From: Ignavibacteriae bacterium HGW-Ignavibacteriae-1
GTDB taxonomy: Bacteria; Bacteroidota; Ignavibacteria; Kapaibacteriales; UBA2268
Assembly: GCA_002839825.1 (NCBI GenBank)
Contig: PGYU01000005.1
Location: forward strand, 62,001 to 126,000
DNA: 64,000 nucleotides
Reading direction: 5' to 3'
The notes beneath the pieces are model-generated. The model was not told the DNA's origin. It was given only the letters and a program-made list of their open reading frames with translations, and did not search any database. This document shows positions 37,181 to 46,074 of the stretch, one piece after another (the first letter of the stretch is position 1; every line of letters starts with the position of its first letter). The translations under genes were made by a program, and so were the position numbers.

Positions 37181-37309
37181 TTCAACCCAATATCAATTTA
37201 CAATTATTTTAGAACTACAAAAATAACTATACTCATCAAATAAACCAAATGAAAAGTAAAAATATATTTTCTTTCGATGATAAGACTATGATATGTTGCA
37301 TATTATTGT

Positions 37310-37317
37310 TAAATTTG
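37310..37317 (+). promoter_or_regulatory. candidate -7 box for mgtE
   Basis: TAAATTTG, a match to the Bacteroidota TAnnTTTG element, 30 bp before the mgtE ATG. The -33 element is not clear. Confidence 0.3.
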
Positions 37318-37347
37318 AGCTTTAGTAATTCACAATCAGGGAGCTAA

Positions 37348-38703
37348 ATGCTAAAAGAGTTACTCAAACCCGAAATCAAAGAGTTGATTGGGACAAGAAA
37401 TTGGACAGACCTCAAAGTGGTACTGTCTTCTTGGCCTGCTCCCGAAATTGTTGAGCTGTTTTTGGATGTCGAAAAATCTGACCGTGTGCTGATTTTCCGT
37501 GCTCTGCCACGCGAATTGTCGGCGGAAGTCTTTTCGCACTTGGATAGTCACCAGAAAGATGCATTTCTGCATGAGTTAACTGACCAAGAAACGCGTCAGC
37601 TCTTGGCGGATTTGCCTCCTGATGATAGAACTGACTTGCTCGAGGAGCTTCCCGCAAAGGTTACTACTCGTCTGATGAATTTGCTAAGCCCTGAGGATTT
37701 GCAGGAAGCGCGGCAATTGTTGGGCTATCCCGATGACAGTATCGGTCGCCGTATGACGCCGGATTTCGTTGCGATTCGCTCTCATTGGACTGTCAAAAAG
37801 GCACTGCATCACCTTCGCAAATTCGGCAAAGACAGCGAAACGATTAATCGTGTCTATGTGACTGACCGTGCAGGGAAATTGCTCGATGACATCAAATTAC
37901 GCAGCATAATCTTAGCCGACGAGAACAAGCTCGTCTCAGATTTGATGGACTACAACATGGTTTCGATTTCAGCTTTTGACGACCAGGAAATCGCCGTCAA
38001 AACTCTCGAAAGGTATGACTTGCCTGCATTGCCTGTGGTTGATTCCCAAGGTGTAATCGTCGGGATTGTAACTTTTGACGATATAATGGATATATCGGAA
38101 GAAGAGGTAACGGAAGATTTTCAAAAAATCGGTGGTATCAATCCGGTCGAGCAAAGTTATATTTCTGCGAGTATTTTCAAATTATGGTCCAAACGTGTGC
38201 CGTGGCTGATTGCTTTGCTTTTTGCGAATTTTTTGACAGCGCAGGCAATCGCACATTACCAAGGCGTTTTGGAGCAACTTATCACATTGTCAATATTTTT
38301 GCCCTTGCTAATCGGGACTGCGGGTAATTCGGGCACTCAATCGGCTACTTTGATTATCCGAAGTATTGCCGTTGACGGGCTATCCTTTTCGCACGTTCTA
38401 AAAGTTTTGAACAAGGAAATAGTTGTAGGATTGCTTTTGGGGCTTACACTTGGAGCAATTGCGTTTATCAGAGGCTTATTTGTCGAAACTGACAGCTTTA
38501 ATATTGCAATCGTTGTGGGATTTTCGATGTTGGTGATGGTGATTTGGGCAAATATTGTCGGGAGCTTGTTACCGCTCATGATTGATAAGCTCAATCTCGA
38601 CCCGGCGGTAATCTCGAGTCCATTTATGGCAACTTTGATTGACTTTACGGGCATCATAATTTACTTTAGCGTTGCGATATACGTCTTAGGTCTAACGATA
38701 TAG
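37348..38703 (+). CDS. mgtE: magnesium transporter MgtE
   Basis: 451 residues. The order is an N-terminal superhelical MgtE_N domain (about 20-130, with DRVLIFRALP and LLADLPPDDRTDLLEELP), two CBS domains (about 135-255), a plug helix, then five membrane helices (about 270-451) with GNSGTQSATLIIRS and LDPAVISSPFMATLIDFTG. Those are the Mg2+ pore signatures. The cytoplasmic part closes the channel when Mg2+ is high. Ribosome site GGGAG. The acyl-CoA synthetase gene starts 38 bp downstream on the same strand. Confidence 0.97.
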   Translation: MLKELLKPEIKELIGTRNWTDLKVVLSSWPAPEIVELFLDVEKSDRVLIFRALPRELSAEVFSHLDSHQKDAFLHELTDQETRQLLADLPPDDRTDLLEELPAKVTTRLMNLLSPEDLQEARQLLGYPDDSIGRRMTPDFVAIRSHWTVKKALHHLRKFGKDSETINRVYVTDRAGKLLDDIKLRSIILADENKLVSDLMDYNMVSISAFDDQEIAVKTLERYDLPALPVVDSQGVIVGIVTFDDIMDISEEEVTEDFQKIGGINPVEQSYISASIFKLWSKRVPWLIALLFANFLTAQAIAHYQGVLEQLITLSIFLPLLIGTAGNSGTQSATLIIRSIAVDGLSFSHVLKVLNKEIVVGLLLGLTLGAIAFIRGLFVETDSFNIAIVVGFSMLVMVIWANIVGSLLPLMIDKLNLDPAVISSPFMATLIDFTGIIIYFSVAIYVLGLTI

Positions 38704-38741
38704 TTTGGTGTCTAATTTCCAACTTTGATTGAGGTATTCTT

Positions 38742-40544
38742 ATGAAATACAAAAATATTCCCGATATGTTTTTTCAGACCGTTCGCTACCATTCATCTGA
38801 GAAGCCGGCATTCTTATATAAATCTGATGGAAAGTATAATGAATTAACTTATGGTGAACTTCAAGACAGAGTTGAAAAACTTGCTCTCGGTTTGCTGGAA
38901 TTAGGCTTTCACAAAGGTGACCGAATTGGCTTGATTTCGGAAAATCGAATTGAATGGATAATCGTATCTTTTGCAATCAATTTGATTGGTGCTATAGATG
39001 TGCCGCTTTTCCCGATTCTTTCCGCAAAGCAAGAAGAGGATATATTCACTGATTGCGGAGTTTCGGCAGTGATTGTGTCAAATCAATTTCAGCTTTCGAA
39101 AATTTTGCAATTTAAAGAGAATATCGCCTCACTTCGACATGTAATTGTGATGAACGATGATTATGATTCGAACGAACTCTATGTGAAATCATTGAAAGAG
39201 TTGGAGGAACGCGGAGGCAAAATCAAAAATGACGAAGCAAGACATGAGCATTTGCTGCAGAAAGCGGCAGCTATTCAATCTGAGGATTTGCTGACTTTGA
39301 TTTATACGAGTGGAACAACGGGCACACCTAAGGGAGTCATGCTCACTCACAAAAATATTTTATCCAACATTGAAGCAGTTTTGGAATCTATTGGCGATTT
39401 GTCCCAAGATATTCAACTTTCATATTTGCCACTTTGCCATACTTACGAGCGCACGGGTGGCTTTCTGGCATTGTTCTCGTGCGGTGCATTGATTGCTTTG
39501 GCTGAATCTGTCGAAACAGTAGCTACGAATATACAGGAAATCAAGCCAACAATGATGACAACGGTGCCCAAATTATTAGAAACTGTAAAGAAAAAGATTT
39601 TTCTTTCGATGGAAAAGGAGTCAGGTTCTAAACGTTTTATATTCAAAAAAGCTATTGACATCGGCTATCGCAAAGTTTTGACTGACCAAGAAGGGAAAAT
39701 CAATCCAATGTTAAATTTGAAATATAAAATTGTTGATAGATTAGTTTTTTCCAAAATTCGAGCAAAATTGGGCGGTCGAATGAACAAATTTATATCAGGC
39801 GGAGCACCTATCAGCGAAGATGTAGAAATATTTTTCAATGCCTGTGGTATTCGCGTCGTCCAAGGATATGGATTGACAGAAGCATCACCAATAGTAGCAA
39901 ACAACACTGTGAAAGATAATGAAATCGGAACCGTTGGCAAACCTCTCGACAATCTCGAGTTGCGAATTGCCGAGGACGGCGAAATCCTTGTTCGCGGACC
40001 ATCAATCATGAAAGGCTATTGGAATGATCCTGTTGGCACTTCACTTGCGGTTGACGAAGAAGGGTGGCTCTACACAGGCGATATTGGCGAGTTTACAATG
40101 AAAGGAAATTTGAAAATCACTGACCGCAAAAAGGATATTTTTGTATCTTCAGGTGGCAAAAACATTGCTCCTCAAGCTATCGAAAATTTGCTCAGCAGAA
40201 GCAGATTTATAGACCATTGCGTTTTGATTGGCGATAATCGCGAATTCATTTCAGCTTTGATTACTCCCAATTTTGACCAATTGAAGGATTTAGCGGTCGA
40301 ATTTGGAGTTGAGTATAACAATCTTACTGAATTAATCGCAAATGAAAAAATAATTGCCCACATTAAGAAGGATATAGACTTTTACCAATCGGATTTGTCA
40401 AAATATGAAAGAGTACGCAAATTTCAACTACTTTCTGAGGCATTTTCCGTTGATAGTGGTGAGTTAAGCCCTAAAATGAGCATTAAAAGACATGTTGTAG
40501 AGAGCAAATATTCATATCTTATAGAAATGATGTACGAAAAATAG
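38742..40544 (+). CDS. long-chain acyl-CoA synthetase (AMP-forming)
   Basis: 600 residues of the ANL superfamily. The adenylate P-loop is TLIYTSGTTGTPKGVMLTH (about 185-203), followed by GYGLTEASP (about 375), YTGDIG (about 444) and the hinge/thioester-domain motif DRKKDIFVSSGGKNIAPQ. The FAA1-type arrangement and length point to long-chain fatty acids: ATP-dependent activation to acyl-CoA at the inner membrane. Probably in one transcript with mgtE. Exact chain length is not readable. Confidence 0.92.
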   Translation: MKYKNIPDMFFQTVRYHSSEKPAFLYKSDGKYNELTYGELQDRVEKLALGLLELGFHKGDRIGLISENRIEWIIVSFAINLIGAIDVPLFPILSAKQEEDIFTDCGVSAVIVSNQFQLSKILQFKENIASLRHVIVMNDDYDSNELYVKSLKELEERGGKIKNDEARHEHLLQKAAAIQSEDLLTLIYTSGTTGTPKGVMLTHKNILSNIEAVLESIGDLSQDIQLSYLPLCHTYERTGGFLALFSCGALIALAESVETVATNIQEIKPTMMTTVPKLLETVKKKIFLSMEKESGSKRFIFKKAIDIGYRKVLTDQEGKINPMLNLKYKIVDRLVFSKIRAKLGGRMNKFISGGAPISEDVEIFFNACGIRVVQGYGLTEASPIVANNTVKDNEIGTVGKPLDNLELRIAEDGEILVRGPSIMKGYWNDPVGTSLAVDEEGWLYTGDIGEFTMKGNLKITDRKKDIFVSSGGKNIAPQAIENLLSRSRFIDHCVLIGDNREFISALITPNFDQLKDLAVEFGVEYNNLTELIANEKIIAHIKKDIDFYQSDLSKYERVRKFQLLSEAFSVDSGELSPKMSIKRHVVESKYSYLIEMMYEK

Positions 40545-40596
40545 TAAAATCGTAGCATAATACACGTTCAAAAATCAATAAATGCGATTTTTTTGT

Positions 40597-40604
40597 TAAT
40601 TTTG
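40597..40604 (+). promoter_or_regulatory. candidate -7 box for the histidine ammonia-lyase gene
   Basis: TAATTTTG, matching TAnnTTTG, 43 bp before the ATG at 40648. The -33 element is uncertain. Confidence 0.3.
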
Positions 40605-40647
40605 TAATCATAAAAATGTATTTATTTGTTATTGTTTGGAGAATAAA

Positions 40648-42174
40648 ATGGCTGTCGTGTTAAACGGGTCAGGACTAACCATAGAGAAAATGGTTCAAAT
40701 AGGTCGTTTCGGCGAGAAAGTCGAACTTAGAGAGCATTCCCTTGAATTAATAAAAAAATGTCGAGTCATGCTCGAAGATAAGGTCAGCAAAGGCGAAATC
40801 ATGTACGGTGTCAATACCGGAATCGGCGAGTTTTCGGAGATTGTCCTTAATGACGAGCAAATTAAAGAATTTCAAAAGTATTTGATTTATAATCACGCTG
40901 CGGGTATTGGCGACCCAACCCCAATCGAATATGTTCGTGGAGCTATTGCAGGACGCGTAAACGTTCATGCTCACGGCAATTCGGGATGTCGCCCGGAAAT
41001 TACTCTTACTTTGATTGATATGCTGAACAAAGGTGTTACGCCTGTTGTTTGCCAAAAGGGTTCCGTAGGTGCATGTGGTGATTTGGCTCCAATGTCCCAG
41101 ATGGCTTTGTCGCTCATGGGCGAGGGAGAATCATTTTACCAAGGCGAAAGAATGCCGACGTCTGTTGCATTCGAAAAAGCCGGAATCCCCGTTCCGGGAC
41201 TACAAGCTCGTGACGGATTGGCTACAATAAATGGTTCAAATTTGTTGACTGCAATGTCTGCAATTCAATTATATGATTATAATCGCCTTGTCAAACATGC
41301 TGAAATAGCTGCAGCAATGTCGCTTGAAGCTCTATTGGCAAATATGAAGCCCTATGACGTTCGTCTGCATCAATTGCGAGGCTTTGTCGGTGCAGTACGC
41401 TCGGCAAATGCAATCCGCAAATGCCTTGATGGAAGTGATTTGATGACCGGCAAGATGAAAACTAAAGTGCAAGATGCATATTCGATGCGTTCTACACCGC
41501 AAGTTCTCGGTTCGGTTCATGATGCTTGCCATTATGCTCGCCAACAAGTTGAAGTGGAACTTAACGGTGTTGGAGACAATCCGATTTTCTTACCTGAAGA
41601 TAATATTACACTTACAGGTGCTAATTTCCAGGGGACACCAGTGTCCTTGCCGATGGATATGGCAGGAGCAGCATTGACAATAGTTTGCGTGCTTTCAGAG
41701 CGACGTTTGAATCGTTTGCTCAATCCGGCACTTTCAGTCGGACTTCCGGCATTTTTGACAAAAGGTGCGGGAATGTTTTCCGGTATGATGCTAAGTCAAT
41801 ACACTGCAGATATGTTAATCGTAGAGCAAAGAATCTTGTCAAATCCTGCTTCAATTCAATCTATTCCTGCTGCTGCCGACCAAGAAGATTTCGTTTCGAT
41901 GGGCATGAATACTGCTATCAAAAACGGACAAATTCTCGATAACGCTTATGGTATTATTGGTATTGAACTTATGGCAGCTGCTCAAGCCTTAGACTTCAGA
42001 GAATTTACCAATGGTAGGGGAGTGACTCGTGCGCATGAAGTAATTCGCGAACATGTTGATTTCCTCGATATTGACAGGCCTTTGTTTAATGACCATAATG
42101 CAATGAAGGAACTTGTCAAATCAGGTAAAATCCTTGATGAAGTAGAAAAATTAGTTGGTAGTCTTGAAGATTAA
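40648..42174 (+). CDS. hutH: histidine ammonia-lyase with an Ala-Cys-Gly MIO triad
   Basis: 508 residues from the ATG at 40648, with GGAG 7 bp upstream. A TTG at 40636 would put that site inside the gene. Removes ammonia from L-histidine to give urocanate. Numbered from this ATG, key positions coincide with the Pseudomonas enzyme: Tyr53 (MYGVNTG), His83 (YNHAAG) and the MIO triad at 142-144. The triad reads Ala-Cys-Gly (GSVGACGDLAP; TGT at 41074-41076), not Ala-Ser-Gly. Cys at 143 is known from mutagenesis of the Pseudomonas enzyme to be compatible with MIO formation. No hutU, hutI or hutG lies near. Another aromatic amino acid lyase is possible, but His83 favours histidine. Confidence 0.88.
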   Translation: MAVVLNGSGLTIEKMVQIGRFGEKVELREHSLELIKKCRVMLEDKVSKGEIMYGVNTGIGEFSEIVLNDEQIKEFQKYLIYNHAAGIGDPTPIEYVRGAIAGRVNVHAHGNSGCRPEITLTLIDMLNKGVTPVVCQKGSVGACGDLAPMSQMALSLMGEGESFYQGERMPTSVAFEKAGIPVPGLQARDGLATINGSNLLTAMSAIQLYDYNRLVKHAEIAAAMSLEALLANMKPYDVRLHQLRGFVGAVRSANAIRKCLDGSDLMTGKMKTKVQDAYSMRSTPQVLGSVHDACHYARQQVEVELNGVGDNPIFLPEDNITLTGANFQGTPVSLPMDMAGAALTIVCVLSERRLNRLLNPALSVGLPAFLTKGAGMFSGMMLSQYTADMLIVEQRILSNPASIQSIPAAADQEDFVSMGMNTAIKNGQILDNAYGIIGIELMAAAQALDFREFTNGRGVTRAHEVIREHVDFLDIDRPLFNDHNAMKELVKSGKILDEVEKLVGSLED

Positions 42175-42202
42175 TTAATATTATCAGTTTGAATATAAAA
42201 TT

Positions 42203-42225
42203 AGGGAGCTTTAGGCTCCCTTTTT
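42203..42225 (+). terminator. Rho-independent terminator after hutH
   Basis: Stem AGGGAGC / GCTCCCT with a 5-nt loop and a T tract, 29 bp after the stop. Confidence 0.9.
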
Positions 42226-42397
42226 AATTATTAAATGAATTTTTAATGAAAAATTGGTCATGTATGATTAGTTAAATTTTATTAATTTGCATATTTGAGA
42301 TATTTTTTTTAGTTTTGCTAAAGTATTCTATATATAAAGGATTATAACAAAATCCATGAATTTGAAATATTCTTTTTAAATTTTATGGAGATATGTT

Positions 42398-43444
42398 ATG
42401 CGTCTTTTAACACTTTTTCTTTTGTCATTGCTCGCTGCCACGGTTGCAAATGCCGCTGTACGCACAGTCAGCAATAATGCTGCAATTCCGGCTCAATACG
42501 ATAATTTACAAACTGCTGTTGATGCATCTGCAGAGGGTGATACAGTTTATGTAAGTTGGTCAGCAACACCTTATGGAAATATAACACTAACTAAACGAAT
42601 TGTTCTGATTGGAGACGGTTATAATGGTGGTTTAAGTGGCAAAGCTGCACTGATTGCTGATCTAATTTACTCTCAAACAGACAATACAACGAATTGCTCA
42701 GGTAGCTTTATTTCAGGATTTAAGATAACAAATGTGCGTTCAGGTTTGGCGACCGGTAACCCAAGTATTGATGATATGATTTTTACAAGGTGTTGGATTA
42801 CATCTATCCTTTATTTTTATAATACTACCACCAGTGCTCATAATTTGCACGAAAATTGGTATATCAAAGACTGTATAATAAGTCAAATTAGTTTTTCTAA
42901 TGGGTTTTCTAACCGCTTCCTTGGAGTTTCGAATGTTCTGTTATCAAATTGTATTTTTACATCTCTTATGTTATATTCGGGTAATGCGATAACTTTTCGC
43001 AACTGCAACTTCTTCTTTAATTCAAGTATAACTTTCTCTAATTGTGAGAATATGACTTTGGAAAATTGTATTTTTTACGATGCAACCCCCCAAACATTAA
43101 CAAATTCAGTTTTCAATAATTGTTTGACCTTCAGTACCTTCAACGATAATATTCCATATGGTTCAAATACCGGTAGTAATAATATTGTAAATGAGAACCC
43201 TTCGTTTTTAGGTTATACAAGCCCATTTGATTTATTGGATGATATTAGGCTTGATGTTGATTCTCCGGCAAAGAACGCTGGAACTGATGGTACAGACCTT
43301 GGTGTTTTCGGAGGTTCAAAGCCACTGCCCGATTTATCGGGAGAGCCCAATTTGCCATATATCAAATCTCTGATAATTTTAAACTCAGAAGTAGGCAAAG
43401 ACGGCTCCTTGAAGTTCAAAGTTGAAGCTCAAAACAACGAATAA
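42398..43444 (+). CDS. secreted right-handed beta-helix-like protein
   Basis: 348 residues. A signal peptide (LLSLLAATVANA) is followed by a repetitive region with many short Asn/Cys/Phe-rich strands (NCIFTS, NCNFFFNS, NCENMTLENCIFYD, NNCLTF). This is typical of right-handed parallel beta-helices, solvent-exposed and often polysaccharide-binding. A short non-repetitive tail has FDLLDDIRLDVDSPAKNAGTD, a phrase frequent after such helices in Bacteroidota. No T9SS domain and no catalytic motif are seen. Its stop codon overlaps the next gene's ATG by one base (TAATG). Confidence 0.75.
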   Translation: MRLLTLFLLSLLAATVANAAVRTVSNNAAIPAQYDNLQTAVDASAEGDTVYVSWSATPYGNITLTKRIVLIGDGYNGGLSGKAALIADLIYSQTDNTTNCSGSFISGFKITNVRSGLATGNPSIDDMIFTRCWITSILYFYNTTTSAHNLHENWYIKDCIISQISFSNGFSNRFLGVSNVLLSNCIFTSLMLYSGNAITFRNCNFFFNSSITFSNCENMTLENCIFYDATPQTLTNSVFNNCLTFSTFNDNIPYGSNTGSNNIVNENPSFLGYTSPFDLLDDIRLDVDSPAKNAGTDGTDLGVFGGSKPLPDLSGEPNLPYIKSLIILNSEVGKDGSLKFKVEAQNNE

Positions 43445-45195
43445 TGAGAAAAATCATGAAAACAATCATTTTTTTATTATTCATAATACCAACATTGTTA
43501 TTATCCCAGGATATTGACAAGTATGAGTATTATGTAGGAACTGACCCGGGCGTTGGCAACGGTACAATTGTGATGGTAGGTCCCGATGAATCAGTATCAT
43601 TCTTAGATTCTATTCCAAGTTCCACATTTAGCCCGGGTTTGAATATGGTGTGTATTCGTTTTGGTAACGATGATGCTATTTGGGGTTTAGCAAAATGTAT
43701 GTTCATATTATATACACCGACATCCCAAGACAGTATTATAGTTTTGGAATATTTTTTCGACGATGACCCGGGACTTGATGAAGGTCAAAAAATAGATTTA
43801 ACTGAAGAATCTATAGACATAGACAATATTGAAGTCTCAATTGTTGGATTAGAAACCGGATTACACAAAATCGGGATGCGAGCAGGTAACAGTGCTAACC
43901 AGTGGAGTCCAACTGTAAGTCAAACATTTTTTATTGCCAAAGCTATTGACCCAATTGAATTGGTTTCAGGAGAGTATTACATTGATGAGGATCCGGGTTT
44001 AGGTATGGCAAATGAATTATCTATTGCTCCTTCTAACCAAATTTTTGATGAATTTGAAATTACTTTGAATGGATTGTCTCCCGGATTTTATACTCTTTGT
44101 GTTCGATTTCTGAACGAATTTGACGAGTGGAGCTCAACTCAATGTAGTCCATTTTTCATTCAAGAATTTTTCGATGGCACTCCCGGAATTGCTGCCGGTG
44201 AATTTTGGATTGGCACTGATCCGGGTGTAGGAAATGCTAATGACATTCGATTTGTAGAGCCCGGCAAAATGGCTATACTTTTCGACCAAGCAATGTTGAC
44301 AGGACTAGCTCCGGGCACACATACAATTTATTCCCGTGTGAAAGATTCTTCTGGTACTTGGAGCATGATTTACAATTTCGACTTCACAATTGATGCACAA
44401 GGAGTGCCTGTATTGGTCTATCCTGCTGATATGGCTACAGATGTGGAAATCATACCTAAAACTGACTGGAATGCAGTTCCAACCGCAACAAGCTATAACA
44501 TTGAGATTTCAACAGACTTTGTTGAATTTGACGATAATATAATTTTTAGTGAAAGTGTAGCTTTTCTGACCGAATTGATAATTCCGGAAGGCATTTTGGA
44601 TACAAATAAAACATACTATTGGCGTGTCAATGCAATTGTCGGCGGAAATGAAACGGATTGGTCAGCATATTATACATTTACTACTAAAGACGACCTTGTG
44701 AAATTCGTTATTCAACTTTCGCAAGGCTGGAATATGATTTCGTCAAATGTTGAATCCGATGTATCATCATTACCTTCGATAACATCAGCAATTTCCGATA
44801 AACTTGTAATCATAAAGGACAATGGCGGTAATATTTATTATCCCCAATTTGAGATTGATTTAATTGAAAATTGGGACATATCGCAAGGTTATCAAATCTT
44901 TATGAACGAAGCCGCGAATCTAAATATTTGGGGTAGCATTGTCAACCCGACTCAAGAAGTGATTAGTTTGAATGCAGGCTGGAACATGGTCAGTTATTTG
45001 CGAAATAGCAATATGGCTCCACCAACAGCGCTAAATTCATTAGTTCAAGCCGGATTGTTGGTCATCGTAAAAGATAATCTCGGCAACATCTATTACCCGG
45101 ATTTCGAGATAGATACAATTGAGTTGATGAAACCCGGGCAGGGCTATCAAATGTTTTTGATTAATTCATTCGATTTGACGTATCCCGCAAATTAA
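43444..45195 (+). CDS. secreted repeat protein with four DPG repeats, Fn3-like domain and twin GWNM modules
   Basis: 583 residues with a signal peptide (cleaved near LLLSQ). Four ~75-residue repeats start with a Y/F-rich strand and a DPG turn (DPG at 34, 108, 183 and 259; YYVGTDPGVGNG, YFFDDDPGLDEG, YYIDEDPGLG, FWIGTDPGVGN). A fibronectin type III-like domain (about 318-415) leads to two ~84-residue modules beginning GWNMIS and GWNMVS (428 and 512), each with a KDNxGNIYYPxFEID strand. No recognisable T9SS tail. It overlaps the beta-helix gene by 1 nt. Family name not recognised; probably a surface or periplasmic binding protein. Confidence 0.75.
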   Translation: MRKIMKTIIFLLFIIPTLLLSQDIDKYEYYVGTDPGVGNGTIVMVGPDESVSFLDSIPSSTFSPGLNMVCIRFGNDDAIWGLAKCMFILYTPTSQDSIIVLEYFFDDDPGLDEGQKIDLTEESIDIDNIEVSIVGLETGLHKIGMRAGNSANQWSPTVSQTFFIAKAIDPIELVSGEYYIDEDPGLGMANELSIAPSNQIFDEFEITLNGLSPGFYTLCVRFLNEFDEWSSTQCSPFFIQEFFDGTPGIAAGEFWIGTDPGVGNANDIRFVEPGKMAILFDQAMLTGLAPGTHTIYSRVKDSSGTWSMIYNFDFTIDAQGVPVLVYPADMATDVEIIPKTDWNAVPTATSYNIEISTDFVEFDDNIIFSESVAFLTELIIPEGILDTNKTYYWRVNAIVGGNETDWSAYYTFTTKDDLVKFVIQLSQGWNMISSNVESDVSSLPSITSAISDKLVIIKDNGGNIYYPQFEIDLIENWDISQGYQIFMNEAANLNIWGSIVNPTQEVISLNAGWNMVSYLRNSNMAPPTALNSLVQAGLLVIVKDNLGNIYYPDFEIDTIELMKPGQGYQMFLINSFDLTYPAN

Positions 45196-45204
45196 ATTTT
45201 TATA

Positions 45205-45227
45205 AACCGGCTTTCGAGTCGGTTTTT
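45205..45227 (+). terminator. Rho-independent terminator with TTCG tetraloop
   Basis: Stem AACCGGCT / AGTCGGTT (one G-T pair) closed by TTCG, then a T tract. It lies 10 bp after the stop of the DPG-repeat gene. Confidence 0.85.
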
Positions 45228-45293
45228 CTATAATAAAATATATGTCTATACATACGTCTTAGAATGTAAGTTTAATTAATTTAGGATTTCATT

Positions 45294-46010
45294 ATGGAAA
45301 AAATCATTCATAGAGCTGAAGATAGAGGATATGCGAATCATGGATGGCTCGAAGCAGCACATTCTTTTAGTTTTGCAAGCTATCATGACCCAAGTAAAGT
45401 TAGATTTGGTTTGCTGAGAGTTTTGAACGATGACATTGTTCATCCCGCGAAAGGTTTCGGCAGTCATCCGCACGATAATATGGAAATAATTACAATTCCA
45501 TTGAAAGGTGCATTAGCCCACAAAGACAGTATGGGCAATGCCTCAGTCATACGCGAGAATGAGGTGCAAGTCATGAGTGCCGGAAGTGGAATTATGCATT
45601 CTGAATATAATCATAGCGATGAAGAAAAGATCAATTTGCTCCAAATTTGGATTTTCCCAAATCAGCGCGATGTAGAGCCACGTTACCAGCAAAAAGTTTT
45701 TTTGCCGGATGAAAGGATAAACAAATTTCAAGAAATTGTGTCGCCAAATCCTGATAGTCCCGGTGTTTGGATATATCAAAATGCTTGGTTAAATCGTGTG
45801 ACATTAACTCACAATAATGAGTTAACTTACAAGATGAACGATAATTCAAACGGGCTGTATATTTTCAATATCGAAGGCATCTCAGAGGTAGCTGATGAAA
45901 CGCTGAAAAGACGCGATGCAATTGCGTTTACGAATATAGAAGAAATAAAATTATTCTCAGAGGGCGGTTCAGAGCTTTTGCTTTTAGAAGTCCCAATGAG
46001 ACAAATGTAA
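45294..46010 (+). CDS. pirin family bicupin protein
   Basis: 238 residues. The pirin N-terminal cupin is clear: RGYANHGWLEAAHSFSFASY, GFGSHPHDNMEIITIPLKG with the metal-binding His pair, and GSGIMHSEYNHS. Length and C-terminal half (VADETLKRRDAIAFTN) match the YhaK/YhhW branch, some members of which have quercetinase activity. It stands alone, between a terminator at 45205 and a bidirectional hairpin at 46034. Physiological role unknown. Confidence 0.9.
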   Translation: MEKIIHRAEDRGYANHGWLEAAHSFSFASYHDPSKVRFGLLRVLNDDIVHPAKGFGSHPHDNMEIITIPLKGALAHKDSMGNASVIRENEVQVMSAGSGIMHSEYNHSDEEKINLLQIWIFPNQRDVEPRYQQKVFLPDERINKFQEIVSPNPDSPGVWIYQNAWLNRVTLTHNNELTYKMNDNSNGLYIFNIEGISEVADETLKRRDAIAFTNIEEIKLFSEGGSELLLLEVPMRQM

Positions 46011-46033
46011 TTTGGTTGAATATTAAAAATTTC

Positions 46034-46066
46034 GGGGTTGGAATAATGTAATATTGCTCCAACCCC
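46034..46066. terminator. bidirectional terminator between pirin and hom
   Basis: Perfect 9-bp stem GGGGTTGGA / TCCAACCCC with a 15-nt AT-rich loop, placed between two convergent genes (stops at 46010 and 46075). T tracts are weak on both sides. Confidence 0.65.
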
Positions 46067-46074
46067 TTAATTAT

